A stretch of DNA of 7,610 nt from NCBI GenBank assembly GCA_023255095.1, contig JALRJJ010000098.1:1-7610 (forward strand), written 5' to 3'. This document shows positions 1 through 6,112 of the stretch, piece by piece; within the stretch, counting starts at the first letter, position 1; each line of letters begins with the position of its first letter. The notes under the pieces are model-generated. The model ran no database searches. It was not told the DNA's origin and saw only the letters and a list, made by a program, of their open reading frames with translations. This DNA comes from a bacterium. Its GTDB lineage: Bacteria; Fidelibacterota; Marinisomatia; Marinisomatales; Marinisomataceae. The position numbers and the translations under genes were made by a program.

Positions 1-168
1 TGGCTTATCATTTAATGAACCTATTTGGTTTGGAGATCGTTGTCCAAAAATTTCACTGATACTTGCTCCTCCAACAAGGCCACCAATAGCCATGCTAGCA
101 ATAAAAAGAATTAAAATAGTCCACATGACTATTTTCATTTGGCTTCTCATATTTGTAATAATACCCAT
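1..168 (-). CDS. PpiD/SurA-type peptidyl-prolyl isomerase, N-terminal fragment (3' end outside window)
   Basis: Only the first 56 codons are visible, read leftwards from an ATG at 168 and running off the left edge with no stop. They encode a short positively charged head, a hydrophobic segment at about residues 14-33 (VMWTILILFIASMAIGG and following), then ISEIFG and NQIGSLNDKP. A single N-terminal membrane anchor followed by a 'G-x-(I/L)-N-x-K-P' strand is typical of the SurA_N/PpiD chaperone domain. Such proteins sit in the inner membrane facing the periplasm and help newly exported proteins fold; the parvulin domain would lie outside this window. Other in-frame ATGs (residues 7, 11, 15) are possible starts. 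ATG168 is preferred because a good promoter lies just upstream and it is the outermost ATG. No Shine-Dalgarno is seen. The family call rests on a short segment, so it is moderate. Confidence 0.6.
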   Translation of the reverse strand, partial: MGIITNMRSQMKIVMWTILILFIASMAIGGLVGGASISEIFGQRSPNQIGSLNDKP

Positions 169-178
169 TGGGGAAGAA

Positions 179-206
179 TTTATAACATGAACAAAAGGAA
201 TGCAAA
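179..206 (-). promoter_or_regulatory. Predicted sigma70-type promoter for the PpiD-like gene
   Basis: On the minus strand, TTTGCA (206-201, four of six matches to the -35 consensus) is followed after 16 bp by TATAAA (184-179), with an extended -10 TG one base before it. The -10 box ends 10 nt before the ATG at 168, so transcription would start only a few bases ahead of the start codon and leave almost no leader. This is a pattern match only; AT-rich DNA yields such matches by chance. Confidence 0.4.
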
Positions 207-216
207 GCTAAACTAA

Positions 217-248
217 TTGATGATTTTTAAATATTTAATCTATATACT
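217..248 (+). promoter_or_regulatory. Predicted promoter for the DPP4 gene
   Basis: TTGATG (217-222) is followed 18 bp later by TATATA (241-246), which overlaps an alternative -10, TATACT (243-248). These end 9-11 nt before the ATG at 258, and no Shine-Dalgarno lies between. A TTTG at 250-253 preceded by TA three bases earlier also loosely resembles the Bacteroidota -7 element (TAnnTTTG, with one base too many in the spacer). Either reading gives a very short or absent leader. Confidence 0.35.
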
Positions 249-257
249 ATTTGTATT

Positions 258-2465
258 ATGAAAAAAATTATATTTATTTACGGAATTCTTGGTCTCATCT
301 CTTCAATCAATGCGCAAAATGAGGTTACATTAGAGTCAGTGCTCGACGGAACTTTTAGAAGTAAATCTATTGGTAGTTATCAGTGGGTAAATGACGAGGA
401 TGCTTATTATTTTTCTGAGAAGGATTCATTGGGAACTAACATTTTAAAATATAATGTTGCCACTGGAGATACTTCTGATGCCTTCAGTATCTCAAAAAAT
501 CTTATTGAAAATTTTTCTTATTCCTTCAATGCTGATCAAACTAAGTTACTTCTCAAAACAAATAATAGAAAATTATGGAGACATTCATCCTACGGAACCT
601 ATCATATTTATGATATTACTTCCCAAAATTTAATCTCAGTTTCTGCAAATCCTGACAGTTTGAGAAATGTTAAGTTTTCTCCTAATTCTGAGTATATTTC
701 TTATGTAAGAAACGATAACAACCTATATGTTTATTCCTTAAAAAACGATGAGGAGTCTCAATTAACTTTTGATGGGAGCGATACAATTCTCAATGGACAT
801 CATGGTTGGGTTTATGAAGAAGAATTTGGTAGTTATGATTCTTACAAATGGAGCCCAACAAGCAGCTTCATTGCATTTGCTCAAGAAGACCAATCTTTAG
901 TTAAAAAATATCCTTTGGTTGATTTTGAAACAAAGTATCCTACCGTCAAGTATATTTACTACCCAAAGTCTGGAGAAGATAATCCGATCATTTCTTTAAA
1001 ATTAATAGATATTGATTCTAGAGAAATTTCTTCCATAGCTACTCCGGAAGATGGGTATTATTATCCTAGAATATTTTGGCAAAAAGAGACTGATAATCTT
1101 TTCTATACAACCTTAAATAGAAAACAAAATGATTGGAAGCTTTATTCCTATGAGATTTTAAATGATAGTTTCAGACTGATTCTAAATGATAAAAATGATA
1201 CTTGGATTGATGCTTTTGATTTCTTTGGAATGTCTGGCGTTTTTAACATTGATATTCTTTCAAATGGGGATATTATTTGGACTTCTGAAAGAGATGGATA
1301 TAAGCATATCTACAGAAGTCGCCCTGATGGAAGATTTATCAATCAAATAACGATAGGAGATTGGGAGGTTAATGGCATCTATGGAATCGATGAGGAAAAT
1401 GAGATTATTTATTTCAATGCCAAAAAAGAATCTGAAATTGAAAATCATATTTACTCCATACGTTTCAATGGTACAAGGTTAAAGAGACTATCTAAAGAAG
1501 ATGGTTCCCATTATGGTTCTTTTTCCCCAACTTTGAATTATTTTATCGATTATTATTCTAATTTAGAACTTCCTACCCAAATTAAAGTGAAGTCCAATAG
1601 TGGTACTATAAAAAGAACACTTGTAGAAAACTCAAGATCTATCTATGACGAGTACGGTTTTACCTATCCAAATGTTATAGATATTTTTACTGATGATGGA
1701 ATTAGATTAAACGGGTTAATTACTCTACCTCATAATTTTGATCCTTCTAAGCAATACCCTGTCATTTTACATAACTATGGTGGCCCAGGATCGCAAATAG
1801 TCCAGAATAGCTGGGGAGCTGGTAGACATACTTTTCATCAATATTTTGCTGAAAATGGATTTATTATTTTTTCTTTTGATAATAGAGGAACTGGCGGTAG
1901 AGGTAAAGCTTTTAAAGATTACGCATATGGAGATTATGGTAAATATTTAGTTGAAGATCATATTGCAGCTGCAAAATACCTTAAAAGTTTAACATACGTC
2001 GACGGAGACAATATTGGTGTTTGGGGCTGGAGTGGTGGTGGTTATTTAACCAATATGTGCATGACTTTAGCTAGCGATTATTTTAAAGCTGGAGTTTCAG
2101 TAGCTCCGAATGTAGATCCATTGCTTTATGACACTATTTGGACTGAGAGGTATATGGGATTGGTAGATGAAAATCCTGAGGGTTATAAAAATGCTTCAGT
2201 CTTAACTCATGTTGATAAAGCCAAAGGATATCTGCTTCAAATCCATGGAAATGCTGATGATAACGTCCATCATCAACATTCAATTAAGCTTGCTAAGGCT
2301 TATGCAGAGCATGGAAAGCATATGGAAATGTTTATTTACTCAAATGCTGATCATGGCATGGGTAATAATAACTTTTTAGCTACTGAATTCGAAGCGCAAA
2401 GATCTAAAAATAGTAGACATCTTTATAAAAAGATGGCTGATTTTTTCTTCCAATATTTGAAATAG
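258..2465 (+). CDS. Secreted dipeptidyl-peptidase IV family serine peptidase (S9B)
   Basis: This 735-residue protein is full length for the family. An N-terminal signal peptide (residues 1-19, MKKIIFIYGILGLISSINA, then QN) points to export. An eight-bladed-propeller-type region (about 30-470) precedes an alpha/beta-hydrolase domain (about 475-735). Markers of human DPP4 can be placed: Arg108 in WRHS (human Arg125); the N-terminus-binding pair Glu188/Glu189 in WVYEEEF (human Glu205/206); Tyr507 in NYGGPGSQ (Tyr547); the nucleophile Ser592 in GWSGGG; Tyr624 (Tyr662); Asp667 and Asn669 in GNADDNV (Asp708, Asn710); and His699 in ADHG (His740). The enzyme should cut X-Pro or X-Ala dipeptides from peptide N-termini in the periplasm or outside the cell. 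Human Tyr631, next to the serine, is Gly593 here, and Tyr666 is Trp628. The gene appears monocistronic and converges on the IDO-like gene. The family call is very secure; the exact P1 preference is inference. Confidence 0.95.
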   Translation: MKKIIFIYGILGLISSINAQNEVTLESVLDGTFRSKSIGSYQWVNDEDAYYFSEKDSLGTNILKYNVATGDTSDAFSISKNLIENFSYSFNADQTKLLLKTNNRKLWRHSSYGTYHIYDITSQNLISVSANPDSLRNVKFSPNSEYISYVRNDNNLYVYSLKNDEESQLTFDGSDTILNGHHGWVYEEEFGSYDSYKWSPTSSFIAFAQEDQSLVKKYPLVDFETKYPTVKYIYYPKSGEDNPIISLKLIDIDSREISSIATPEDGYYYPRIFWQKETDNLFYTTLNRKQNDWKLYSYEILNDSFRLILNDKNDTWIDAFDFFGMSGVFNIDILSNGDIIWTSERDGYKHIYRSRPDGRFINQITIGDWEVNGIYGIDEENEIIYFNAKKESEIENHIYSIRFNGTRLKRLSKEDGSHYGSFSPTLNYFIDYYSNLELPTQIKVKSNSGTIKRTLVENSRSIYDEYGFTYPNVIDIFTDDGIRLNGLITLPHNFDPSKQYPVILHNYGGPGSQIVQNSWGAGRHTFHQYFAENGFIIFSFDNRGTGGRGKAFKDYAYGDYGKYLVEDHIAAAKYLKSLTYVDGDNIGVWGWSGGGYLTNMCMTLASDYFKAGVSVAPNVDPLLYDTIWTERYMGLVDENPEGYKNASVLTHVDKAKGYLLQIHGNADDNVHHQHSIKLAKAYAEHGKHMEMFIYSNADHGMGNNNFLATEFEAQRSKNSRHLYKKMADFFFQYLK

Positions 2466-2475
2466 ATTTAAGAAA

Positions 2476-4086
2476 TTAGCTTAGTCTTTCTTTCCTTGAA
2501 GATTTTTTGGCTATTTCAATGAAGCTTTTCATTGATTCTTGATGATTATCTGTAATTGAAAGAATGTCTTTTACCCATTGCTCATCATTGTTTTCAATAA
2601 GAGCGGTTAGTCTTTCAATTGTTTGCAAAAAAATACTTGGTAAAAAAGAAGGAGTTGGTGATCCACCAGTACCTCTATTTTTAGTTTGAGTTGAATAAGG
2701 ATCTGGAGATTTAAGAATATAGCTAACAACCATGCTATAATGATCAATTCTATGTTGAATAATCCATCTGATACAATTTGCTAAAGCTTTTTTCTTATCA
2801 TTATCGGATTGTATTTGTTGCTCAATTGTAGAGTTTTGAATTTGATTTCGCGTATTAACAATTAGTTTATGATGAGAGGGAGGTCTATATCCTACTCGAA
2901 AAGATTTTAATAATCTAGATAATGAATCAAGCTTAGAATTTTCAGGTAAATCAGTATTCGCGACATATCCTGAGAAAAGAATTTTCTCGATTATTATAGG
3001 ATCAACTTTTTCATCATAAACATAGGCTCTAGTATGATTGCCAATTCCAGTTATTTCATCGGCAATAGGATAGTAAGAGCTATTGGCTCCAGTTTGTCCA
3101 TGAAGATTAGAAATAAACAATCCTTTTGAATTGTATGTTGGATTTGAATCGTTCCCACAATTTTCGAAGAAAAGTCCATTTTTATCATAAATTGAACCTT
3201 GATTTCCATTAAGTCCTTGGATGAAGATTCGAACTTCTTTATTGTAAAGCTCTGGATTACTGACATCCCACATGCAATTAAAAAGTTGATTCGATTGATA
3301 TAAAGCTTCTTCCATTTGATTCAACGAATTCGTTGAAAACTCATCTTTTAAAATCGCTGCACTTGCATTACTTAAAAGCTTTCTTGAGGTTTCTTCCATA
3401 GCTAAATGAGTCATCCTAAAACCCTGCTCATTTCCATCAAAATCGTGAAAGGCGACAATAGGTTTAATTGACCTTATATAGTCTACTCTTTGCTTGGAAT
3501 TGGATAGTGTATTAACATCTTCTTTTGGTAAAATTCCAGAACGTAATACATAATCTGCAGCATATTCAAATTCTGGTTGTTGTCCTAAAATTTTGGAGCT
3601 TAAAAGTAAAATTCCTGCCAAAGGCCATGGAATAAAGGAGTTCGCCTTTTTTTCTCCATTAAAAATTGGTTCAATTTTGGTACCATTTGCTAACCAAGAT
3701 GACCAACATCGAAAATCAGCAATTAAGTTTGAAGATTGTTCACTTGGATTTTTTAAATGATTTTTAACGATTTCTATAAATCCATCCATTAAGGAAGGAT
3801 CTAAACGTTCTACTTCCTTGAGTAACTCAAATTTTCCAATTAGTCCTTTGTTACCATTAAGATGAACTGTCATATTTTGAGCTAGGTCTGAAATTGCAGA
3901 AAATTTTCCTGGAAGTGGTTCACATAAAAATTTTGGTAAAGTAGAATCATCATTCCAGATAAAATCAGAAGTTTTCTGTATGAGTTGTGCATCAAATTTT
4001 AACCCAAATAATTCTTCATGATAATTGATTCCATTTCCAAAGTAAGGGAAATGACCATGATTATTTATTTCAATATGATTTTTCAA
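2476..4086 (-). CDS. Indoleamine 2,3-dioxygenase-family heme enzyme
   Basis: The 536-residue protein lacks a signal peptide, so it is probably cytoplasmic. It aligns by eye with human IDO1 along much of its length: YAADYVL (175-181, IDO YADCVL); GFRMTH (222-227, IDO GFFLVS); VRIFIQGLNGN (285-295, IDO LRIYLSGWKGN, with Arg286 at Arg231); GQTGANSS (330-337, IDO GGSAGQSS); YRPPSHH (400-406, IDO YMPPAHR); HRIDHYSMVVSYIL (445-458), whose His449 matches the proximal heme ligand His346; and GTGGS (472-476, IDO GTGGT). Such enzymes insert O2 into the indole ring of tryptophan to give N-formylkynurenine. IDO1 Ser167 is His227 here, resembling the distal His of tryptophan 2,3-dioxygenase. The protein is longer than the about 400-residue animal enzymes, with extra sequence around 350-395 and a C-terminal tail. 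The start is a TTG 2 nt after the TlpA stop, with no Shine-Dalgarno; the first in-frame ATG is codon 72, which would remove conserved-looking sequence. The family is confident; activity on tryptophan is inferred. Confidence 0.87.
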   Translation of the reverse strand: MKNHIEINNHGHFPYFGNGINYHEELFGLKFDAQLIQKTSDFIWNDDSTLPKFLCEPLPGKFSAISDLAQNMTVHLNGNKGLIGKFELLKEVERLDPSLMDGFIEIVKNHLKNPSEQSSNLIADFRCWSSWLANGTKIEPIFNGEKKANSFIPWPLAGILLLSSKILGQQPEFEYAADYVLRSGILPKEDVNTLSNSKQRVDYIRSIKPIVAFHDFDGNEQGFRMTHLAMEETSRKLLSNASAAILKDEFSTNSLNQMEEALYQSNQLFNCMWDVSNPELYNKEVRIFIQGLNGNQGSIYDKNGLFFENCGNDSNPTYNSKGLFISNLHGQTGANSSYYPIADEITGIGNHTRAYVYDEKVDPIIIEKILFSGYVANTDLPENSKLDSLSRLLKSFRVGYRPPSHHKLIVNTRNQIQNSTIEQQIQSDNDKKKALANCIRWIIQHRIDHYSMVVSYILKSPDPYSTQTKNRGTGGSPTPSFLPSIFLQTIERLTALIENNDEQWVKDILSITDNHQESMKSFIEIAKKSSRKERLS

Positions 4087-4088
4087 TT

Positions 4089-4703
4089 TTACAAAATTGA
4101 GTTTAGAAAATCTTCGACAGATGAATCATTCCATAAAGCAGAACCAACATCCTTGACAATAATTTCTCCATCTTTATCGATAATAAAAGTTGTTGGAATT
4201 CCTCTAGTGGCAAATAATTCGTCATCTGTGATAATTTTATAAAGAGGTAATTCTTGAAGATTTTCATCTTTTGGTAGGTAGTCTTTAATAACTTGTTTTT
4301 CTTCTTTTGAAAGGTACAAGAAAGCAATTTCATTGTTGGTTTCATATTTCTTATATAGCTCAGCCATTTGAGGCATTTCAGCTAGGCAAGGATTGCACCA
4401 AGTAGCCCAATAGTTGATGAATAAAACTTTACCTTTAAAATCTTTTAAAGTGTATGATTGACCATCCAAATTTTCAAATTCCAATATATTAGATGTAAAA
4501 TCAACTTTGGTAATTGGCATATCTTCACTGTTAGGTTTTTCCAGCAAAGGGGGATCAATGATTTGTTGAATATATTTAATTGAGACAGACTTATATCGAT
4601 CTTTATACTTTTTTAGTTCGTTTCTTGTATCATTTAAAGAATATCCTAAGTAAGCTAATCCAATAACAAGTAAAACTATAATTATATTTTGGTTATTTTT
4701 CAT
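4089..4703 (-). CDS. Membrane-anchored TlpA/ResA-type thioredoxin-fold protein
   Basis: The 204-residue protein has an uncleaved N-terminal anchor (about residues 7-22), a charged linker (about 24-60), then a TlpA/AhpC-TSA-like thioredoxin domain. The domain shows LKDFKGKVLFINYWATWC (86-103), the redox pair Cys103 and Cys106 in WCNPC, and the cis-proline loop GIPTTFIID (168-176, cis-Pro170). This is the usual build of periplasmic thiol-disulfide oxidoreductases that reduce substrate disulfides, for example in cytochrome c maturation; no ccm or ccs genes are visible here, so the substrate is unknown. It is the first gene of a two-gene unit; its TAA is separated by 2 nt from the TTG start of the IDO-like gene, so the two are almost certainly cotranscribed. 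The domains would lie in different compartments, so direct interaction is not expected. A weak GGA precedes the ATG by 4 nt. The fold call is very secure. Confidence 0.92.
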   Translation of the reverse strand: MKNNQNIIIVLLVIGLAYLGYSLNDTRNELKKYKDRYKSVSIKYIQQIIDPPLLEKPNSEDMPITKVDFTSNILEFENLDGQSYTLKDFKGKVLFINYWATWCNPCLAEMPQMAELYKKYETNNEIAFLYLSKEEKQVIKDYLPKDENLQELPLYKIITDDELFATRGIPTTFIIDKDGEIIVKDVGSALWNDSSVEDFLNSIL

Positions 4704-4709
4704 TTTTCC

Positions 4710-4718
4710 AATATAATA
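4710..4718 (-). promoter_or_regulatory. Predicted -10 box for the TlpA/IDO unit
   Basis: On the minus strand, TATTAT (4718-4713), overlapping TATATT (4715-4710), lies 6-9 nt before the ATG at 4703. I find no good -35 match at the right distance. The assignment rests on position in the 52-bp divergent gap, where a leftward promoter is expected. The sequence is so AT-rich that the exact box is uncertain. Confidence 0.3.
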
Positions 4719-4737
4719 ATGAATAATAACAAAAAAT

Positions 4738-4743
4738 TATATT
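4738..4743 (+). promoter_or_regulatory. Predicted -10 box for the plus-strand operon starting at 4756
   Basis: TATATT ends 12 nt before the ATG at 4756, in the same divergent gap that must carry the leftward TlpA promoter. No recognisable -35 element or Shine-Dalgarno is present. TAATTT at 4744-4749 is an alternative but sits too close to the ATG for a normal leader. Confidence 0.28.
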
Positions 4744-4755
4744 TAATTTATTTAA

Positions 4756-4959
4756 ATGGAAAAACTCGGTTACATAATTTTTATTGCCTTTTATCTATTG
4801 GTCATATTTTACTCCATCCAATCATTAGAAACGTTTTATCCTGATGGCTTAATGTTGCTTTTAGTTTTTGGTGGAATTCTAGTTTTTTTAATAAAAACTA
4901 TCAAAGATCGACTATCCAATAAAGAAGATGATTACTATTCAAAGGAGATAAATGAATGA
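4756..4959 (+). CDS. Small two-helix membrane protein, unknown function
   Basis: I do not recognise this 67-residue protein. It has two predicted membrane helices, at about residues 5-23 (rich in I, F, Y and L) and 29-47 (GLMLLLVFGGILVFLIK), separated by a short loop containing FYPDG, then a charged C-terminal tail with KEDDYY. The short acidic loop and the tail suggest a hairpin across the inner membrane. Reality is supported by its position as first gene of a tight operon: its TGA overlaps the ATG of the YbjQ gene by 4 bp (ATGA), and the Shine-Dalgarno of the next gene lies within its last codons. Linkage to a YbjQ-family gene may mean a shared role in the envelope or metal stress, but nothing in the sequence shows that. 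Confidence 0.75.
   Translation: MEKLGYIIFIAFYLLVIFYSIQSLETFYPDGLMLLLVFGGILVFLIKTIKDRLSNKEDDYYSKEINE
4941..4947 (+). promoter_or_regulatory. Strong Shine-Dalgarno for the YbjQ-family gene
   Basis: AAAGGAG lies 8 nt before the ATG at 4956, an ideal distance, inside the 3' end of the preceding gene. It confirms the ATG4956 start and shows the organism can use Shine-Dalgarno pairing, in contrast to the start sites of the unit-leading genes in this window, none of which has a comparable motif. Confidence 0.75.
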
Positions 4960-5270
4960 TAATTTCAACTCAAGAAACTATTCAAGATAGACCCGTCCAA
5001 GAAGTTCTTGGAGTTGTTTCTGGTCAGTCTATTCGTGCACGTCATTTAGGAAAGGATATTTTAGCTGCTTTTAGAAATATGGTTGGTGGTGAAATCACTG
5101 AATATTCCAAGCTCATGGCTGAATCCAGAGAACAAGCGATGGATAGAATGATTCGAAAAGCTGAAAAATTAAATGCTGATGCAATTGTTGGCATTCGATT
5201 TACTACTTCTATGTTACAAGCTGGAGCTTCTGAGATTTTCATTTATGGAACCGCAGTCAAATTAAAGTAA
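4956..5270 (+). CDS. YbjQ/UPF0145 family protein (putative heavy-metal-binding domain)
   Basis: At 104 residues this is the normal length for the single-domain family (PF01906), and it matches E. coli YbjQ throughout: a start like MIIST (E. coli MQFST), LGVVSG (18-23, CGVVTG), the NMVGGEITEY stretch (41-50, DIVGGRSGAY), AESREQAMDRM (55-65), the core LNADAIVGIRF (72-82, LGADAVVGI) and the closing GTAVK (98-102). The family forms ring-like oligomers and is often labelled heavy-metal-binding, but its function is not established. There is no signal peptide, so it is probably cytoplasmic. The start is fixed by a strong Shine-Dalgarno and a 4-bp ATGA overlap with the small membrane protein gene. 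Its stop overlaps the next start (TAATG), indicating translational coupling. Confidence 0.93.
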   Translation: MIISTQETIQDRPVQEVLGVVSGQSIRARHLGKDILAAFRNMVGGEITEYSKLMAESREQAMDRMIRKAEKLNADAIVGIRFTTSMLQAGASEIFIYGTAVKLK

Positions 5271-5593
5271 TGCATACAATTCCTGATGATGTAACCAATG
5301 CATATGCAGTAATCTTTTCATATATATTAAGTGACAATTTAGAAGGCTATTCCGAAATGGATTTATTGACAATTGATGAGGTCACCAAAATTGACGGATA
5401 TTTAGGTTATGAAAAATTTGGAAATGGTAAGCAAAATACATTCATTTCTTATTGGAAAAATTTAGATTCTATTGAAGAGTGGAAAAAAAATCTTTTGCAT
5501 ATTGAAGCCAAAAAAAATGGACCTAAATGGTATCAAAATTTTAGAGTACAAATCGTGCAAGTTTTAAAAGACAGCAATTATTTTGAAAAGTAA
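5270..5593 (+). CDS. ABM-superfamily (antibiotic biosynthesis monooxygenase-like) dimeric alpha/beta-barrel protein
   Basis: This 107-residue protein resembles the HmoA/YqjZ-like branch of the ABM fold. The clearest signature is FISYWKNLDSIEEWKKN (58-74), followed by His77, IEAKKNG (78-84) and WYQNFRVQIVQV (87-98). Family members share a 'SYW..L..I..W.....H..A...G...WY..(F/Y)...(I/V)..V' pattern, form dimers and include heme-degrading enzymes, quinol monooxygenases and proteins of unknown activity, so the substrate cannot be named. DGYLGYEKF (42-50) fits the strand that usually precedes it. The ATG overlaps the preceding TAA by one base (TAATG), implying coupled translation. No strong Shine-Dalgarno is seen. 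The protein is probably cytoplasmic. Confidence 0.82.
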   Translation: MHTIPDDVTNAYAVIFSYILSDNLEGYSEMDLLTIDEVTKIDGYLGYEKFGNGKQNTFISYWKNLDSIEEWKKNLLHIEAKKNGPKWYQNFRVQIVQVLKDSNYFEK

Positions 5594-6083
5594 AGTTTTC
5601 CAGATTCAAAATTTTCATTATTTTTTCAGAATTCAACATGATAATTCTACTTTGTTTTCTTTAGATTTTTCTGAAACAAAAAAGGGATTCATTAATCCAC
5701 AATTATCCTTAAAAATAAGTCGAAATGTAACATCTCCATTTGAACGAGAAGTTAAAAATCAAATTCAAGCTTATTTCAATGGAAAACTTCAGAAATTTGA
5801 TATACCAACTTATCAAGAAACTAATTTATTTTCAGAAAAAGTCTTTTCAGCTATTGAAAAAATTCCCTATGGAAAAACATTAACCTACAAACAAATTGCT
5901 GAAAAAATAAAATTTCCAAAAGCTTCTAGAGCAGTGGGTCGCTCCACTGGATCTAATCGGATTCCTATTATCATTCCCTGTCATCGCGTGATAGGATCAA
6001 GTGGCAGATTAGTTGGATATAGTGGAGGAGGAGGATTACTTTTTAAATCCTATTTACTTCTTTTAGAAAAAAAATTTAAATAA
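5583..6083 (+). CDS. ogt: Methylated-DNA--[protein]-cysteine S-methyltransferase (O6-alkylguanine-DNA alkyltransferase)
   Basis: The 166-residue length matches stand-alone Ogt-type suicide repair proteins, which move alkyl groups from O6-alkylguanine in DNA to their own cysteine. The catalytic motif IIPCHRV (130-136) carries Cys133. Residues placed by comparison with human MGMT are Tyr102 in TLTYKQIA (Tyr114), Arg116 in SRAVG (Arg128, the base-flipping arginine), Asn125 (Asn137), His134, and Glu162 near the C-terminus (Glu172). The recognition helix is about 114-125 and the GYSGG loop 145-149. Residues 1-80 form the divergent N-terminal domain. The frame holds no ATG at all, so the start is taken as TTG at 5583, overlapping the upstream gene by 11 bp; there is a stop at 5565-5567 and only ATT codons lie between. 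No Ada-type regulatory domain is present. The symbol follows the family; orthology to E. coli ogt is not proven. Confidence 0.93.
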   Translation: MKSKVFQIQNFHYFFRIQHDNSTLFSLDFSETKKGFINPQLSLKISRNVTSPFEREVKNQIQAYFNGKLQKFDIPTYQETNLFSEKVFSAIEKIPYGKTLTYKQIAEKIKFPKASRAVGRSTGSNRIPIIIPCHRVIGSSGRLVGYSGGGGLLFKSYLLLLEKKFK

Positions 6084-6112
6084 GTATAAATATTTGTTTT
6101 TAAGTTTTGGCA

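Noticed and set aside
1260..1448. Minus-strand 62-codon frame inside the DPP4 gene
   Set aside because: It is antisense to the propeller domain of a convincing full-length gene, with no initiation signal of its own.
2470..2492. Possible terminator hairpin between the convergent DPP4 and IDO-like genes (AAGAAA ... TTTCTT)
   Set aside because: The stem is six A/T-rich pairs around an 11-nt loop, overlaps the IDO-like 3' coding end and has no G+C core; it is not a believable intrinsic terminator.
3051..3266. Second minus-strand frame of 71 codons inside the IDO-like gene
   Set aside because: It overlaps the conserved IDO core in another frame; the 536-codon frame has continuous family similarity.
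4018..4345. Plus-strand 74-codon frame (4018-4242) and minus-strand 80-codon frame (4103-4345) around the TlpA/IDO junction
   Set aside because: Both are shadows of the TlpA and IDO-like genes; their translations show no domain features and follow from AT-rich codons in the wrong frame.
5042..5242. Minus-strand 66-codon frame
   Set aside because: It is antisense to the YbjQ-family gene, which matches its family end to end.
6085..6090. TATAAA between ogt and the acylase gene as an internal promoter
   Set aside because: There is no -35 match, the spacing to the ATG differs from the other candidates here, and the same-strand gap is only 29 bp, so read-through is simpler.
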